Assembly: GCA_040382055.1 (NCBI GenBank)
Contig: JBEIGE010000002.1
Location: 62,001-126,000, forward strand
Origin: JBEIGE01 sp040382055
GTDB taxonomy: Bacteria > Pseudomonadota > Gammaproteobacteria > Burkholderiales > Burkholderiaceae_C
DNA length: 64,000 bases
Reading direction: 5' to 3'
Below, in pieces: positions 1-8,093 of this stretch. Under the pieces are notes generated by a model. That model was not told the origin of the DNA. It ran no database searches and was given only the letters and a program-made list of their open reading frames with translations. The position numbers were made by a program, and so were the translations under genes. How positions within the stretch are numbered: position 1 is the first letter of the stretch; each line of letters begins with the position of its first letter.

Positions 1-326
1 TCCACGCTGTCATTCGTATTGAACTGGGCGACCAAAACCGAAGGGTTTTTTTCCACCAGAATCAGCAGATGCTTCACGCCGGCTAGCGTGGTGCTGACCG
101 TCAGAGGAACGACAGCACCGTTTTCAGCGATGTCCGGTCCGCCAATGGTCACATCCTTGCTCTCGGCGGGAGCCCCGGCACCAAGTGCCTTGACGGCGTC
201 CGCTATGGATTTGGCTTCAAACGCATTTTTGTTGTAGGCCAGCGCATAGTGTGGGAACAAGCCTGTACCAGCCAGTAAGCCGGCAACCAGTGCACTTTGT
301 TTGAGTGTCTTGCGACGTGTTTGCAT
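1..326 (-). CDS. soxY: SoxY, thiosulfate-oxidation sulfur carrier (3' end cut by window edge)
   Basis: Reading leftward from an ATG at 324-326, about 108 codons are visible. The product starts with a twin-arginine type leader (TRRKTLKQSAL then a hydrophobic stretch ending near ALA), followed by the SoxY-type beta domain with the segments DIAENGAVVPLTVSTT and KHLLILVEKNP. SoxY forms a periplasmic heterodimer with SoxZ and carries sulfur intermediates on a C-terminal GGCG cysteine; that tail lies beyond the window edge, so it cannot be checked. A good GGAG ribosome site stands about 7 bases before the ATG. The gene follows soxC and soxD on the same strand, 79 bases after soxD, and the operon presumably continues to the left. 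Family call is firm; completeness is unknown. Confidence 0.9.
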   Translation of the reverse strand, partial: MQTRRKTLKQSALVAGLLAGTGLFPHYALAYNKNAFEAKSIADAVKALGAGAPAESKDVTIGGPDIAENGAVVPLTVSTTLAGVKHLLILVEKNPSVLVAQFNTNDSV

Positions 327-405
327 GAATATCTCCTATGGGTAGTGTATGCTAAACCTTTGTCAGTCCCGTGACTATGGGTCAAGCCCTATTTTGGACA
401 TGCCC

Positions 406-1518
406 CTATTTTCCCGCACCGGATGAAAGCCAGGATGCTAGGGTTTTTGCTTCAGGCACTGTTAATGCCTGAGCTGGCATAGGAACGGGGCCCCAGACGC
501 CCTGCCCCCCCGATTTGATCTTGCCGGCCAGATAGTCCACTTGACCGGCATGCTTCCTGGCGATGTCCTGAAAGCTTGGGCCGACTATTTTTTTATCCAT
601 GCCATGACAAGCATTGCAGCTGTATTTTTGCAGCAAGGCCTGGACGACTTTACTATCAGAAATGCCAGTCCCTTCTGATGCAGGTTTGGGTTGGGATAAC
701 GCACTACTCACAGTGACCTGAGACGGGCTTGAGGCCCGACCTTCCGGGAGGGTAGTGTCGACGCCGTGTTGAGGCCCAACCTTGCGGTTTTGCTCGGCCA
801 GGTTGCCATGGGCATTGCGTGCAAAGTCCGGCAGGAACGAGGAGACTTTAGCCTCAGTGATGCAGTTGCTCATGCAAGCCACATTCCGGGTGTCCGGCCT
901 GGCGGGAATGCCAAACTCATTGCCGGGCCATAGCGCATGCTTGGTACTCATACCATTGCGATTGGGCATGCGTTGCTGCACATCACGAATGTTTTTGTCA
1001 GAGAGCACAAAGCCATCAGGCACGATGCCGCCCAGGTTAAGGATGAAGGCTGTGACGGCATACACCTCTTCGTTGCTCAGGGATTTCGGCTGGGTCCAGG
1101 GCATGGCCCGAAAGATGTAATCCCACAGGGATGACAAGGTGGAGACTTTCATCAAGGTTGTACGTCCCGGGTAGGCTGCATCATTTAAACGGGCAACCCG
1201 GCCGGTCTCGATGTCTTTGGCTGTGGTGCCACCCACAATGGGGTTAAACACCTCGCCTGACTCACCAAAAATACCATGGCAATTGGCGCATTTGGACTCC
1301 CAGACATCCTGGCCCTTGGCAACGCTGCCCGAACCGGCTGGCAAGCCCTTGAAGTCGGGTCGAACATCGATGTCCCAAGCGGCAACTTCTTTTGGCGTGG
1401 CATCACGTCCTATGCCAGGATACTTGTTAGGCGATTGCGCAAGTACGATGGCTGGCAAGGCCAACAGCAAAGCAAGTGCCAGGGCCTGTGTATCAGGCAC
1501 TTTAGGAAAGCTGGACAT
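406..1518 (-). CDS. soxD: SoxD, diheme cytochrome c subunit of sulfane dehydrogenase SoxCD
   Basis: 370 residues with a Sec signal peptide (hydrophobic residues 11-27, ending AIVLAQ). Two class I haem motifs are visible: CANCH at residues 77-81 and CNACH at 301-305, the second followed by a likely methionine ligand in GPVPMPAQ. Length and two-domain layout fit SoxD, which passes the electrons produced when SoxC oxidises the SoxY-bound sulfane sulfur. A cysteine pair (CMSNC) sits between the domains. A GGAGG ribosome site precedes the ATG at 1516-1518. The start overlaps the end of soxC by 17 bases, so the pair is probably translated together as a complex. Periplasmic. Confidence 0.93.
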   Translation of the reverse strand: MSSFPKVPDTQALALALLLALPAIVLAQSPNKYPGIGRDATPKEVAAWDIDVRPDFKGLPAGSGSVAKGQDVWESKCANCHGIFGESGEVFNPIVGGTTAKDIETGRVARLNDAAYPGRTTLMKVSTLSSLWDYIFRAMPWTQPKSLSNEEVYAVTAFILNLGGIVPDGFVLSDKNIRDVQQRMPNRNGMSTKHALWPGNEFGIPARPDTRNVACMSNCITEAKVSSFLPDFARNAHGNLAEQNRKVGPQHGVDTTLPEGRASSPSQVTVSSALSQPKPASEGTGISDSKVVQALLQKYSCNACHGMDKKIVGPSFQDIARKHAGQVDYLAGKIKSGGQGVWGPVPMPAQALTVPEAKTLASWLSSGAGK

Positions 1519-2878
1519 TTTTCACCTCCCCGCTCTCCTGAACCAACCACGATTGAATGGCATTGTTGTGGTAGATGGACCGCGATCCACGTGCGGCACG
1601 CAGCTGTTTGTAAGTGGGCTGAACGAAGCCGGTTTCATCCACGGCACGACTTTGAATAATGGCTGGCTTGCCATCCCACACCCAATCCAGATTGAAACGC
1701 GTGAGCGACTTTGTCATCACCGGTGACTCCAGCCGCGCGGTGCGCCAATTGCGTCCGCCATCCACCGACACATCCACTTTTTTGACTTTGCCACGGCCCG
1801 ACCAGGCCAGTCCACTGATGTTGTAGAACCCCTTATCGAGCAGAACCTGACCCCCCGAGGGTGTGGTAACAACACTCTTGCATTCCTGAATACTGCTGTA
1901 CTGACGATGCAAGCCCCCTGGCATGAGGTCGATGTAGTGCACGGCTTCATCTTTGGTTCCATAGGGCATATCGCCCAGTTCCAGCCGACGCAGGTATTTC
2001 ACCCAGCTCACGCCCTGCACGCCCGGTACAACCACCCGCAAAGGGTAGCCCTGCTCGGGGCGCAGCATTTCGCCATTTTGGCCATACGCCACAAATACTT
2101 CACCTGACTTGATCAGGTCCATGGGAATGGTGCGGGTCATGGATGACCCGTCAGCACCCTCAGCCAACACAAACTTCCCCTTTTTAAGGTCAGCCCCGGC
2201 CATCTCCAACAAAGTAATCAGGGGTACGCCCGTAAATTCGCTGCAAGAAAGCATGCCATGGGTGTACTGCACTGTGGGTACTGCTACATTGCCCCACTCC
2301 ATGCCGGTATTGGCCCCACACTCGATAAAGTGAAAACGCGATACTGAGGGCAGTCGCATGATCTCATCCATGGTGAAGACCTTGGGGGCTTTGACCATGC
2401 CGTTGATCATGAGGCGGTGACCTGATGGGTCTACATCCCACCAGCCCTGATGGTGCCGTTCAAAGTGCAGGCCACTGGGCGTGACGATGCCAAACAACGA
2501 CTGCAGGGGCGCAAAAGAAACGGATGCCTGCGAGGTCTGGGTCAGGCCAGGACTTTGTCGGCGCTGAACATTGCCCTCATATCTGGAAGGCTTGCCATAC
2601 CCGCCATCCGCCGCCACGCTCTGACCCAAACCCTTGCTGTGCTCAGGAAGATTGAGGATATTCGGGTCTCCCCCCTCGCTGGGCACAGGGTTACTCTGAG
2701 CAAATGCACTTGGCACTGCGACCCCCACGGCGGTTGCAGTAACCGCCGAGCGAAAAGCACCGCGCATGAAATCGCGCCTTCCCTCCTTTGCCTGGGACAT
2801 GACAATACCGACCCCTTCAGGGCTTAGAAAACTCTCCGGCGCCTTTCGGACTTTTCCAAAAATCATGTCCAGAGGCAT
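1502..2878 (-). CDS. soxC: SoxC, molybdenum subunit of sulfane dehydrogenase SoxCD
   Basis: 458 residues. The mature part matches the sulfite-oxidase fold: a molybdenum-pterin domain with the cysteine segment FIECGANTGMEW and a C-terminal dimerisation domain with WSGRGKVKKVDVSVDGG. Near residue 34 there is a twin-arginine export signal (RRDFMRGAF plus hydrophobic stretch), as expected for a folded molybdoenzyme moved to the periplasm. The start is uncertain: an inner ATG at 2798-2800 would also keep the signal, but the upstream segment RKAPESFLSPEGVG resembles the N-terminus of other SoxC proteins as I recall them, so the longer form (ATG 2876-2878, or ATG 2864-2866) is kept. First gene of the visible sox operon; a direct repeat lies upstream. 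Confidence 0.92.
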   Translation of the reverse strand: MPLDMIFGKVRKAPESFLSPEGVGIVMSQAKEGRRDFMRGAFRSAVTATAVGVAVPSAFAQSNPVPSEGGDPNILNLPEHSKGLGQSVAADGGYGKPSRYEGNVQRRQSPGLTQTSQASVSFAPLQSLFGIVTPSGLHFERHHQGWWDVDPSGHRLMINGMVKAPKVFTMDEIMRLPSVSRFHFIECGANTGMEWGNVAVPTVQYTHGMLSCSEFTGVPLITLLEMAGADLKKGKFVLAEGADGSSMTRTIPMDLIKSGEVFVAYGQNGEMLRPEQGYPLRVVVPGVQGVSWVKYLRRLELGDMPYGTKDEAVHYIDLMPGGLHRQYSSIQECKSVVTTPSGGQVLLDKGFYNISGLAWSGRGKVKKVDVSVDGGRNWRTARLESPVMTKSLTRFNLDWVWDGKPAIIQSRAVDETGFVQPTYKQLRAARGSRSIYHNNAIQSWLVQESGEVKNVQLS

Positions 2879-2926
2879 TGCAGGCCCATTGTGAGGTTGG
2901 CTTGGAAGAACGGGTTCATTTAAATC

Positions 2927-2949
2927 CTAATATCAGCAATTACTAATAT
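2927..2949 (-). promoter_or_regulatory. Direct repeat ATATTAG upstream of soxC (possible regulator site)
   Basis: On the coding strand of soxC two identical heptamers ATATTAG occur, at 2943-2949 and 2927-2933, 16 bases apart, in an AT-rich stretch about 50 bases before the first soxC start. sox operons are often controlled by ArsR-family thiol-sensing repressors; whether this repeat is such a site is inference only. No clear -35/-10 pair could be assigned. Confidence 0.3.
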
Positions 2950-3013
2950 ATACGAATCTATCCTTTTATCCCCCAGGGTTTTCACCTAGGCTCCAACCCG
3001 CGTACCGTCCATG

Positions 3014-3745
3014 TCAAACAGGGTCCGTTGAGACCTCATGGTGCCATTGAAGAACCTGGCTCAAACGCAAATCTTGTAAGTCAGGAACCACCTTGATAGC
3101 ACCGGAGAAATCCTGTTTGAGGGTATTGCGCGTTGGGGTAATAAGCGTCGGCAAACCCGCTAGCCTGGCTGCTTTTAAGCCATGTGCTGAATCTTCAAAA
3201 GCCAGGCAGTAACGTGGTTCAAGCTTCAACTTGGCCAGTAACTGTTGGTAGAGCTTTTCCTTAGGCACGCGCTTGGGACCGTTCGCCGCATCGCTGAAAG
3301 CTGCAAAGTTGTATTGCCAACCCGGGCCCATGGCCTTACCCATCAGGGCAGACAAGTTCACGGGGGACGTGGTGGTGACAATGGCCAGCATCAAGCCATG
3401 GGTCATTGCTTCCTCGATCAGCGCCAGCACGCCTGGACGCAGCTCAACAGCCCCACTGGTGAAGGTGGCTTCGTAGTGCGCCAGTTTGAGGTCATGAATC
3501 TGAGCCACGGTGTCAGTCAGGGCATGAGAATCAATCGCCTTCATGTCAGGATTGACGGTTCGCCAGTAATGCAGGATGCGTTGATTGCCACCCGGGAATT
3601 CCAGTAATTTGGCATAGAGCGTCTCATCCCAATGCCATCCCAGGCCCAGATCAGCAAAGGCCTGGTTGTATGCGCGTAGATGCCACTGGTCTGTATCTGC
3701 CAGAGTGCCGTTCACATTAAAAATCAGAGCCTTGAGCTGAGACAT
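3014..3745 (-). CDS. HAD-superfamily CbbY/phosphoglycolate phosphatase-like protein with altered motif I
   Basis: 243 residues with the layout of beta-phosphoglucomutase/CbbY-type HAD proteins: motif I near the N-terminus, a helical cap (residues about 18-90), motif II IVTTTS near 122, and the acidic motif AFEDSAHGLKAA near 180. In motif I the usual DxDGT reads N10-V-N12-G-T: both the nucleophile and the acid/base aspartate are asparagines (codons AAT and AAC). In known HAD phosphatases this should abolish phosphoryl transfer, so the protein is either inactive, a binding protein or a sequencing artefact. No frameshift is seen and the other motifs look intact. In autotrophs CbbY removes xylulose-1,5-bisphosphate, but there are no cbb genes here. 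Confidence 0.8.
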   Translation of the reverse strand: MSQLKALIFNVNGTLADTDQWHLRAYNQAFADLGLGWHWDETLYAKLLEFPGGNQRILHYWRTVNPDMKAIDSHALTDTVAQIHDLKLAHYEATFTSGAVELRPGVLALIEEAMTHGLMLAIVTTTSPVNLSALMGKAMGPGWQYNFAAFSDAANGPKRVPKEKLYQQLLAKLKLEPRYCLAFEDSAHGLKAARLAGLPTLITPTRNTLKQDFSGAIKVVPDLQDLRLSQVLQWHHEVSTDPV

Positions 3746-3898
3746 GGTGTCGTTCCGAAAAAGATTGGAGTAGCAAGGACTGTTCCCACTGGGTAAAGTT
3801 TTAACACACTCCCGTTAATCCACACTTTGCGTGATGAGCTTGAAAGGCTAGGCGCCGCGGCACGTATCATTGTGTGCAAACGACGGCAGGAGGTCTTT

Positions 3899-4807
3899 AT
3901 GGGCGTTTCACTCGACGGCAAACTGGTCGTGGCTATTTCCTCGCGTGCCCTGTTTGACTTTGAACAGGAAAATCAAGTCTTTGAGCAAGGCTCCGGTCCC
4001 CACAAAGACCGCGCCTACATGAAGCTGCAATTGGAGAAACTGGATGAGCCCGCCAGACCCGGCGTGGCGTTTTCACTGGTCAGAAAGCTGCTGGCCTTCA
4101 ACGAAACCGATATCCAGCGGGTGGAAGTTGTCATCCTGTCTCGCAATGATCCGGTCTCGGGCATGCGGGTGTTTCGATCAGCCCAGCATTTCGGACTGGC
4201 TATCCAGCGCGGGAGTTTTACGCGCGGACAGCCGCCGTGGCGTTACCTTAAACCACTGCATGCCAACCTTTTTTTATCGACACATCTCAGCGATGTGCGT
4301 GCCGCACTGGATGCCGGTGTTCCCGCGGCTCAGGTGTACCCACAATCAGCGTTGGCCAGCGATGCCCACCCCAATGAGGTTCGAATTGCTTTTGACGGTG
4401 ACGCCGTTCTGTTCAGCGACGAAGCAGAACGGGTGTATCAAGCCCAAGGACTCACGGCGTTTCAAAAACACGAGAAAGACAGAGCCAGCCTGCCTTTGTC
4501 TGCCGGGCCCTTCAAGCCTTTGCTGGCAGCGCTGCAACGACTGCAGCAAGATGGCACGCCAAGCATGCGAATACGCACAGCATTGGTCACCGCACGCAGC
4601 GCCCCGGCCCACGAACGCGCCATCCGCACCCTGATGGACTGGAACATTGAGGTGGATGAAGCCATGTTTCTGGGCGGCCTGGCCAAGGGCGAGTTTTTGC
4701 GGGAGTTTGAGCCGGACTTTTTCTTTGATGACCAGACTGGCCACATCGAATCGGCTTCGCGCCATGTACCTTCTGGGCATGTGGCCAGCGGTGTGGCCAA
4801 TCCCTGA
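3899..4807 (+). CDS. Cytosolic-type 5'-nucleotidase (NT5C1A-like family)
   Basis: 302 residues. The start ATG at 3899-3901 was preferred over upstream in-frame codons because a perfect AGGAGG lies at 3888-3893 with 5-base spacing. The sequence carries the family hallmarks VVAISSRALFDFE near the N-terminus, IAFDGDAVLFSDEAE in the middle (the DxD phosphatase centre) and FLGGLAKGEFLREFEPDFFF near the C-terminus. The family is the bacterial counterpart of animal cytosolic 5'-nucleotidase IA and is expected to hydrolyse nucleoside monophosphates in the cytoplasm. Stands alone, divergent from the HAD gene and convergent with the next gene only 4 bases away. No signal peptide. Confidence 0.86.
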   Translation: MGVSLDGKLVVAISSRALFDFEQENQVFEQGSGPHKDRAYMKLQLEKLDEPARPGVAFSLVRKLLAFNETDIQRVEVVILSRNDPVSGMRVFRSAQHFGLAIQRGSFTRGQPPWRYLKPLHANLFLSTHLSDVRAALDAGVPAAQVYPQSALASDAHPNEVRIAFDGDAVLFSDEAERVYQAQGLTAFQKHEKDRASLPLSAGPFKPLLAALQRLQQDGTPSMRIRTALVTARSAPAHERAIRTLMDWNIEVDEAMFLGGLAKGEFLREFEPDFFFDDQTGHIESASRHVPSGHVASGVANP

Positions 4808-4811
4808 AGCG

Positions 4812-5336
4812 TCAGATTTCTTCGTTCTTTTTCACTTTACTGGGTGAATAGGTCAGGTTCTCCCTGGCGATTACACCCGGTTGGGCAACCGGATCTTGGC
4901 TGCGTGTCTGGTTCATACTTTGAACCCGGGCCTGGTTCTGGTTAAGACCCTGGTTATTCATCAGAAACACCTCCACCACCTTGGCGCTGGCGCTCCAGAT
5001 ATTCTGCATATGCTCCATCAACATCTTGGAAATGGACTCTTTGTCAGGAGGCTGTTGTACTTTTTCAGGTCCGGGCTGGCGCTCGGTCCAATCTTTATTG
5101 CTGTTATCTGCGGTGGCACCACCCTTAAGCGGGTCAGGACTGCTCAGTTGAACGGCCTGATTGATTTCAGGCAATTTTTCTTGCAGTTCGGTGTTGATCT
5201 TGTTGACTACGCTTGCTGTTGCCTGTGCAGACGGATTGACCGGCGCTACCGGAACCACACGGGCTCCAGCAGGCGCAGCTAGATCTGCGCCGGCTGGCCG
5301 CAGATTTGGTGTTCGATCAACACTAGACAGTTGCAT
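4812..5336 (-). CDS. Conserved-looking hypothetical protein rich in Pro/Gln/Asn
   Basis: 174 residues, not recognised. The N-terminal third is rich in alanine, proline and valine (AAPAGARVVPVAPVNPSAQ), the middle has a short amphipathic region (VNKINTELQEKLPEINQAV), and residues about 100-125 form the only strongly ordered-looking helix (SISKMLMEHMQNIWSASAKV). The tail is polar and ends in KVKKNEEI. No signal peptide, membrane segment or cysteine. The composition suggests a mostly disordered cytoplasmic protein, perhaps a partner-binding protein; that is inference. The gene lies convergent to the 5'-nucleotidase gene with 4 bases between stops. No clear ribosome site is seen before the ATG at 5334-5336. 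Confidence 0.6.
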   Translation of the reverse strand: MQLSSVDRTPNLRPAGADLAAPAGARVVPVAPVNPSAQATASVVNKINTELQEKLPEINQAVQLSSPDPLKGGATADNSNKDWTERQPGPEKVQQPPDKESISKMLMEHMQNIWSASAKVVEVFLMNNQGLNQNQARVQSMNQTRSQDPVAQPGVIARENLTYSPSKVKKNEEI

Positions 5337-5348
5337 TTTGTGTCAGAT

Positions 5349-5374
5349 GCCCCCCGCTACAAGGGGCTTTTATT
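5349..5374 (+). terminator. GC-rich hairpin followed by a T-rich tract
   Basis: GCCCC at 5349-5353 pairs with GGGGC at 5363-5367, followed by TTTTATTT on the plus strand. This has the shape of an intrinsic terminator for plus-strand transcription, but no plus-strand gene ends nearby; it lies 12 bases upstream of the minus-strand gene starting at 5336. It may act in the leader of that gene instead, or block antisense transcription. Confidence 0.3.
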
Positions 5375-5537
5375 TGGTTACGTAAGTTCTTAACGGCAGA
5401 TAAAGGAGGTTATTTAGGCCTATTTTAAATAAATTTGCAGATTTATGGTGAGAAACTGAAATTTTGTATACAAAAGTCAGAGTTAAATGGTCATTGGGCT
5501 TGGAAAATCAGCATTTCTCATGGGCTGGGTTCTTCAC

Positions 5538-5560
5538 AGCACTAAAAAAGTGCTTCTTTT
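5538..5560. terminator. Hairpin just after the marR-like gene
   Basis: AGCACT at 5538-5543 and AGTGCT at 5549-5554 form a perfect 6-bp stem with an A5 loop, followed on the plus strand by TCTTTTA. It sits directly beyond the stop codon of the leftward marR-like gene (stop at 5559-5561), a usual place for an operon terminator, though on the minus strand the U-tract is poor. Confidence 0.35.
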
Positions 5561-6167
5561 ATAGAGACCTCGTGATCGGGGCCAGTAACTTTGATCTATC
5601 AGACTCACCTTTGTAGACTTTTTGCAGCAAGCGTGCCAGAGTTTGACGTTCTGTAGCGCTCAGGTGCGCCGTGCCTTGCCGGTCAGCTTCGCTGGCTGCT
5701 TTTTCTGCGAGTTTCATCAAGCTTAGACCTCGCTGGCTTAACCGTAAGCCTATGGCACGTCGATCAGTGGGGTGGGGCTGACGCTCGATCAGGCCGCGTT
5801 TATCCAAACCACGCAGCAATATCACCATATTGGGTGGCAAGACATTGAGCTGTTGGCACAGCTGACGGGATGTGTCGCCGGGTCGATGGCCAATGACAGA
5901 GAGCACCGAAAAGTCCACCGTGCGCAAATCAAACGAGCGCATGCCCCGAATGAAGTGGGACACCAAGGCCTGCGAAGCACGGCTGGCGTTGTAGCCCAGC
6001 AAAGTTTCCAGGTACTCAGTGCCGCTGTTCATGCCGATGCTCTTATCCGAGGTGGCTGAAGGTCGTGTGGCTGGTCTGTCCGCAGCTTTGGATTCAGTTT
6101 TGCGCGCAGAGGTTTTATGCGACGTGGTTTGAGGCAAATTTGATTTAGCGGATGAGGCTGCTGGCAT
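5559..6167 (-). CDS. MarR-family transcriptional regulator of the hydroxycinnamate genes
   Basis: 202 residues: a basic, low-complexity N-terminal tail of about 45 residues (rich in Ser, Lys, Thr, Ala), then a MarR winged-helix domain. The recognition helix region (SRQLCQQLNVLPPNMVILLRG) is followed by the wing with the family-typical DRRAIGLRLSQRG. MarR proteins dimerise and release DNA when an aromatic ligand or CoA thioester binds. It is the third gene of a leftward crotonase-fcs-marR operon, 23 bases after fcs, which supports a role as repressor of hydroxycinnamate degradation with feruloyl-CoA or a related thioester as effector (by analogy with FerR/CouR). The palindrome upstream of the operon is its natural target. 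Confidence 0.85.
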   Translation of the reverse strand: MPAASSAKSNLPQTTSHKTSARKTESKAADRPATRPSATSDKSIGMNSGTEYLETLLGYNASRASQALVSHFIRGMRSFDLRTVDFSVLSVIGHRPGDTSRQLCQQLNVLPPNMVILLRGLDKRGLIERQPHPTDRRAIGLRLSQRGLSLMKLAEKAASEADRQGTAHLSATERQTLARLLQKVYKGESDRSKLLAPITRSL

Positions 6168-6190
6168 GGTTGATCTTGGTTTGTGTTGGT

Positions 6191-8044
6191 TCAGCCAGCG
6201 GGTTTCAGGATGTAGTGCAAGCTGTCCGCATGCAGGCCGTCAACGGTATCGGCGCGGTGATGTAGCACCGCGCGTTGGTTGATCGAACCTTTGTCGGTGA
6301 CCTCACCTTTGTCGATGGTGGGCGGCTCAGATAACAGGCATAGGCGGGCAATGCGGTTGGCGATTCCCGTACTGGCAGCTGCCAAGGTATCGACGATTGC
6401 TTGAAACTGCGCCAGCACCGCAGGTGAAGCCAAGACTTCTGACAGTGGCGTGTTGTCAGGGAGTTTCGCCAGTTCACGGACTTTGGCGGTGGGAAATACC
6501 ATGGCGCCTACCTCATTGCGGTTGATGCCGGTGAGAACCACATCCTGGATATAAGGTGCTCCAGCAGCAATGATCTTGCCGCGCAACGGGCCTACGCTCA
6601 CAAAGGTTCCGGTGGTCAGTTTGAAATCCTCAGCAATGCGGCCATCGAATTTCAGGCCCAGATTCACATCGGTTTCGTCAATCCACTTCACCGCATCGCC
6701 AGTTTTAAAGTAACCGTCTTCGTCAAAAGCTTCCGCTGTTTCATTCGGGGCACGCCAGTAGCCCGGTGTAATGTTAGGACCGCGATAACGCACCTCTGTC
6801 TTGCCGTCGGTATCGACCAACTTGAGTTCCATGCCAGGGGATGGCACCCCCAAATCACCTGCACGCACATGGGGGTTGGTCACAAACAAAGCGAAGGGTC
6901 CAGACTCGGTCATGCCCAGGCCCGACGTCATCACAATGCGTTCGCCAATCTCACGTTCTTCACTTTCATACAAGCTGTCCCAAATAGGTTGGGCCAACGC
7001 TGCGCCTGCGTAGAAAAACATCTTGACGCGAGACAAAAAGTTCTTGCGCAAGGCGTCGTCGGTTTTCATTGCGTTGGCGATTGATTCATAGCCTGTGGGT
7101 ACATTGAAGTAGACGGTGGGTGCGATCTCGCGCAAATTGCGCAAGGTCTCGTTGATCAGGGCTGGCGTGGGCTTACCGTCGTCGATGTACAGCGTGCCAC
7201 CATGAAACACCACCATGCCAAAGTTATGGTTACCACCGAAAGTGTGGTTCCAGGGCAACCAGTCCACCAGCACCAAGGGATGCTCTTGCAACACAGGCAT
7301 GGATTGGCTCATCTGCTGTTGATTGGCGCTCCACATCCGGTTGGTGTTGATCACCGCTTTGGGCATCTTGGTCGAGCCGCTGGTGAATAAGAATTTGGCG
7401 ATGGTGTCCGGACCCGTGGCCGCCATGGCGCGGTCAACTGCCCTGGTAGCGGGTGTGGCGCACAGTTGTGCAAAAGGGGTGGTGACCCAGCCGTCCACAC
7501 CGCCTTCGTACAACACCACTTCAGTCTGGGCATCCACGGTTGTAGCGATGGCTTTGGCGTAGCGGGCATCTTGTGCAAACACCAAACCTGGGGTGACGGT
7601 ACGCAGCACATGCTTGAGCTTGTCGTAGTCGACGCTGATCAGCGAATAAGGCGGTGAGGTAGGAACAAACGGCACTCCCGCTACCAAACAGCCCAGCGCT
7701 AACAAGGCATGCTCCAGGCTGTTTTCACTCAAGATGGCTACAGGGCGTTCGGCGCTTAGGCCTCGGTTGATCAAGCCCTGTGCAATGTTGCGTGCCGTAG
7801 ACCAGGCTTCCTGGTAGCTGATATGTCTCCAGTTGCCCGATGTGCCATCGGCATTCTTTACGCGTCGCGCCATGAATGTGCGCTCAGGCGCATGTGTGGC
7901 CCAGTGTTGCAAGCGGTCACTTAAGCGATCAGGGAAAGCTTGCAAGGATTGATCGGCCTTGAGATAGTGGATGCCGGTGGGGCCGTCGCTCAGGGTAACG
8001 CGTGTGACACCAAACTTGAGGGGGCGAAATTGTGCTGCTGACAT
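6191..8044 (-). CDS. fcs: Feruloyl-CoA synthase (AMP-forming)
   Basis: 617 residues when started at the ATG 8042-8044, which has a GGAG ribosome site 8-9 bases upstream; a longer frame to 8143 exists but lacks this support. The protein is an ANL-superfamily adenylate-forming ligase: P-loop FTSGSTKMPKAVINT near residue 220, the A5-type YAGAALAQPIWDS segment, GMTESGP, and a hinge region near DGRIAEDFKL. The N-terminal segment FGVTRVTLSDGPTGIHYL is typical of the feruloyl-CoA synthase group as I know it. It activates ferulate, caffeate or p-coumarate to the CoA thioester in the cytoplasm. Sits 49 bases after the crotonase gene and 23 before marR. The usual partner vanillin dehydrogenase is not in this window. 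Confidence 0.87.
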   Translation of the reverse strand: MSAAQFRPLKFGVTRVTLSDGPTGIHYLKADQSLQAFPDRLSDRLQHWATHAPERTFMARRVKNADGTSGNWRHISYQEAWSTARNIAQGLINRGLSAERPVAILSENSLEHALLALGCLVAGVPFVPTSPPYSLISVDYDKLKHVLRTVTPGLVFAQDARYAKAIATTVDAQTEVVLYEGGVDGWVTTPFAQLCATPATRAVDRAMAATGPDTIAKFLFTSGSTKMPKAVINTNRMWSANQQQMSQSMPVLQEHPLVLVDWLPWNHTFGGNHNFGMVVFHGGTLYIDDGKPTPALINETLRNLREIAPTVYFNVPTGYESIANAMKTDDALRKNFLSRVKMFFYAGAALAQPIWDSLYESEEREIGERIVMTSGLGMTESGPFALFVTNPHVRAGDLGVPSPGMELKLVDTDGKTEVRYRGPNITPGYWRAPNETAEAFDEDGYFKTGDAVKWIDETDVNLGLKFDGRIAEDFKLTTGTFVSVGPLRGKIIAAGAPYIQDVVLTGINRNEVGAMVFPTAKVRELAKLPDNTPLSEVLASPAVLAQFQAIVDTLAAASTGIANRIARLCLLSEPPTIDKGEVTDKGSINQRAVLHHRADTVDGLHADSLHYILKPAG

Positions 8045-8093
8045 GCGTGTCTCCTTGGTCGCTCTTAGGCTTTTGTGCTGATGTTTTGAAGAA

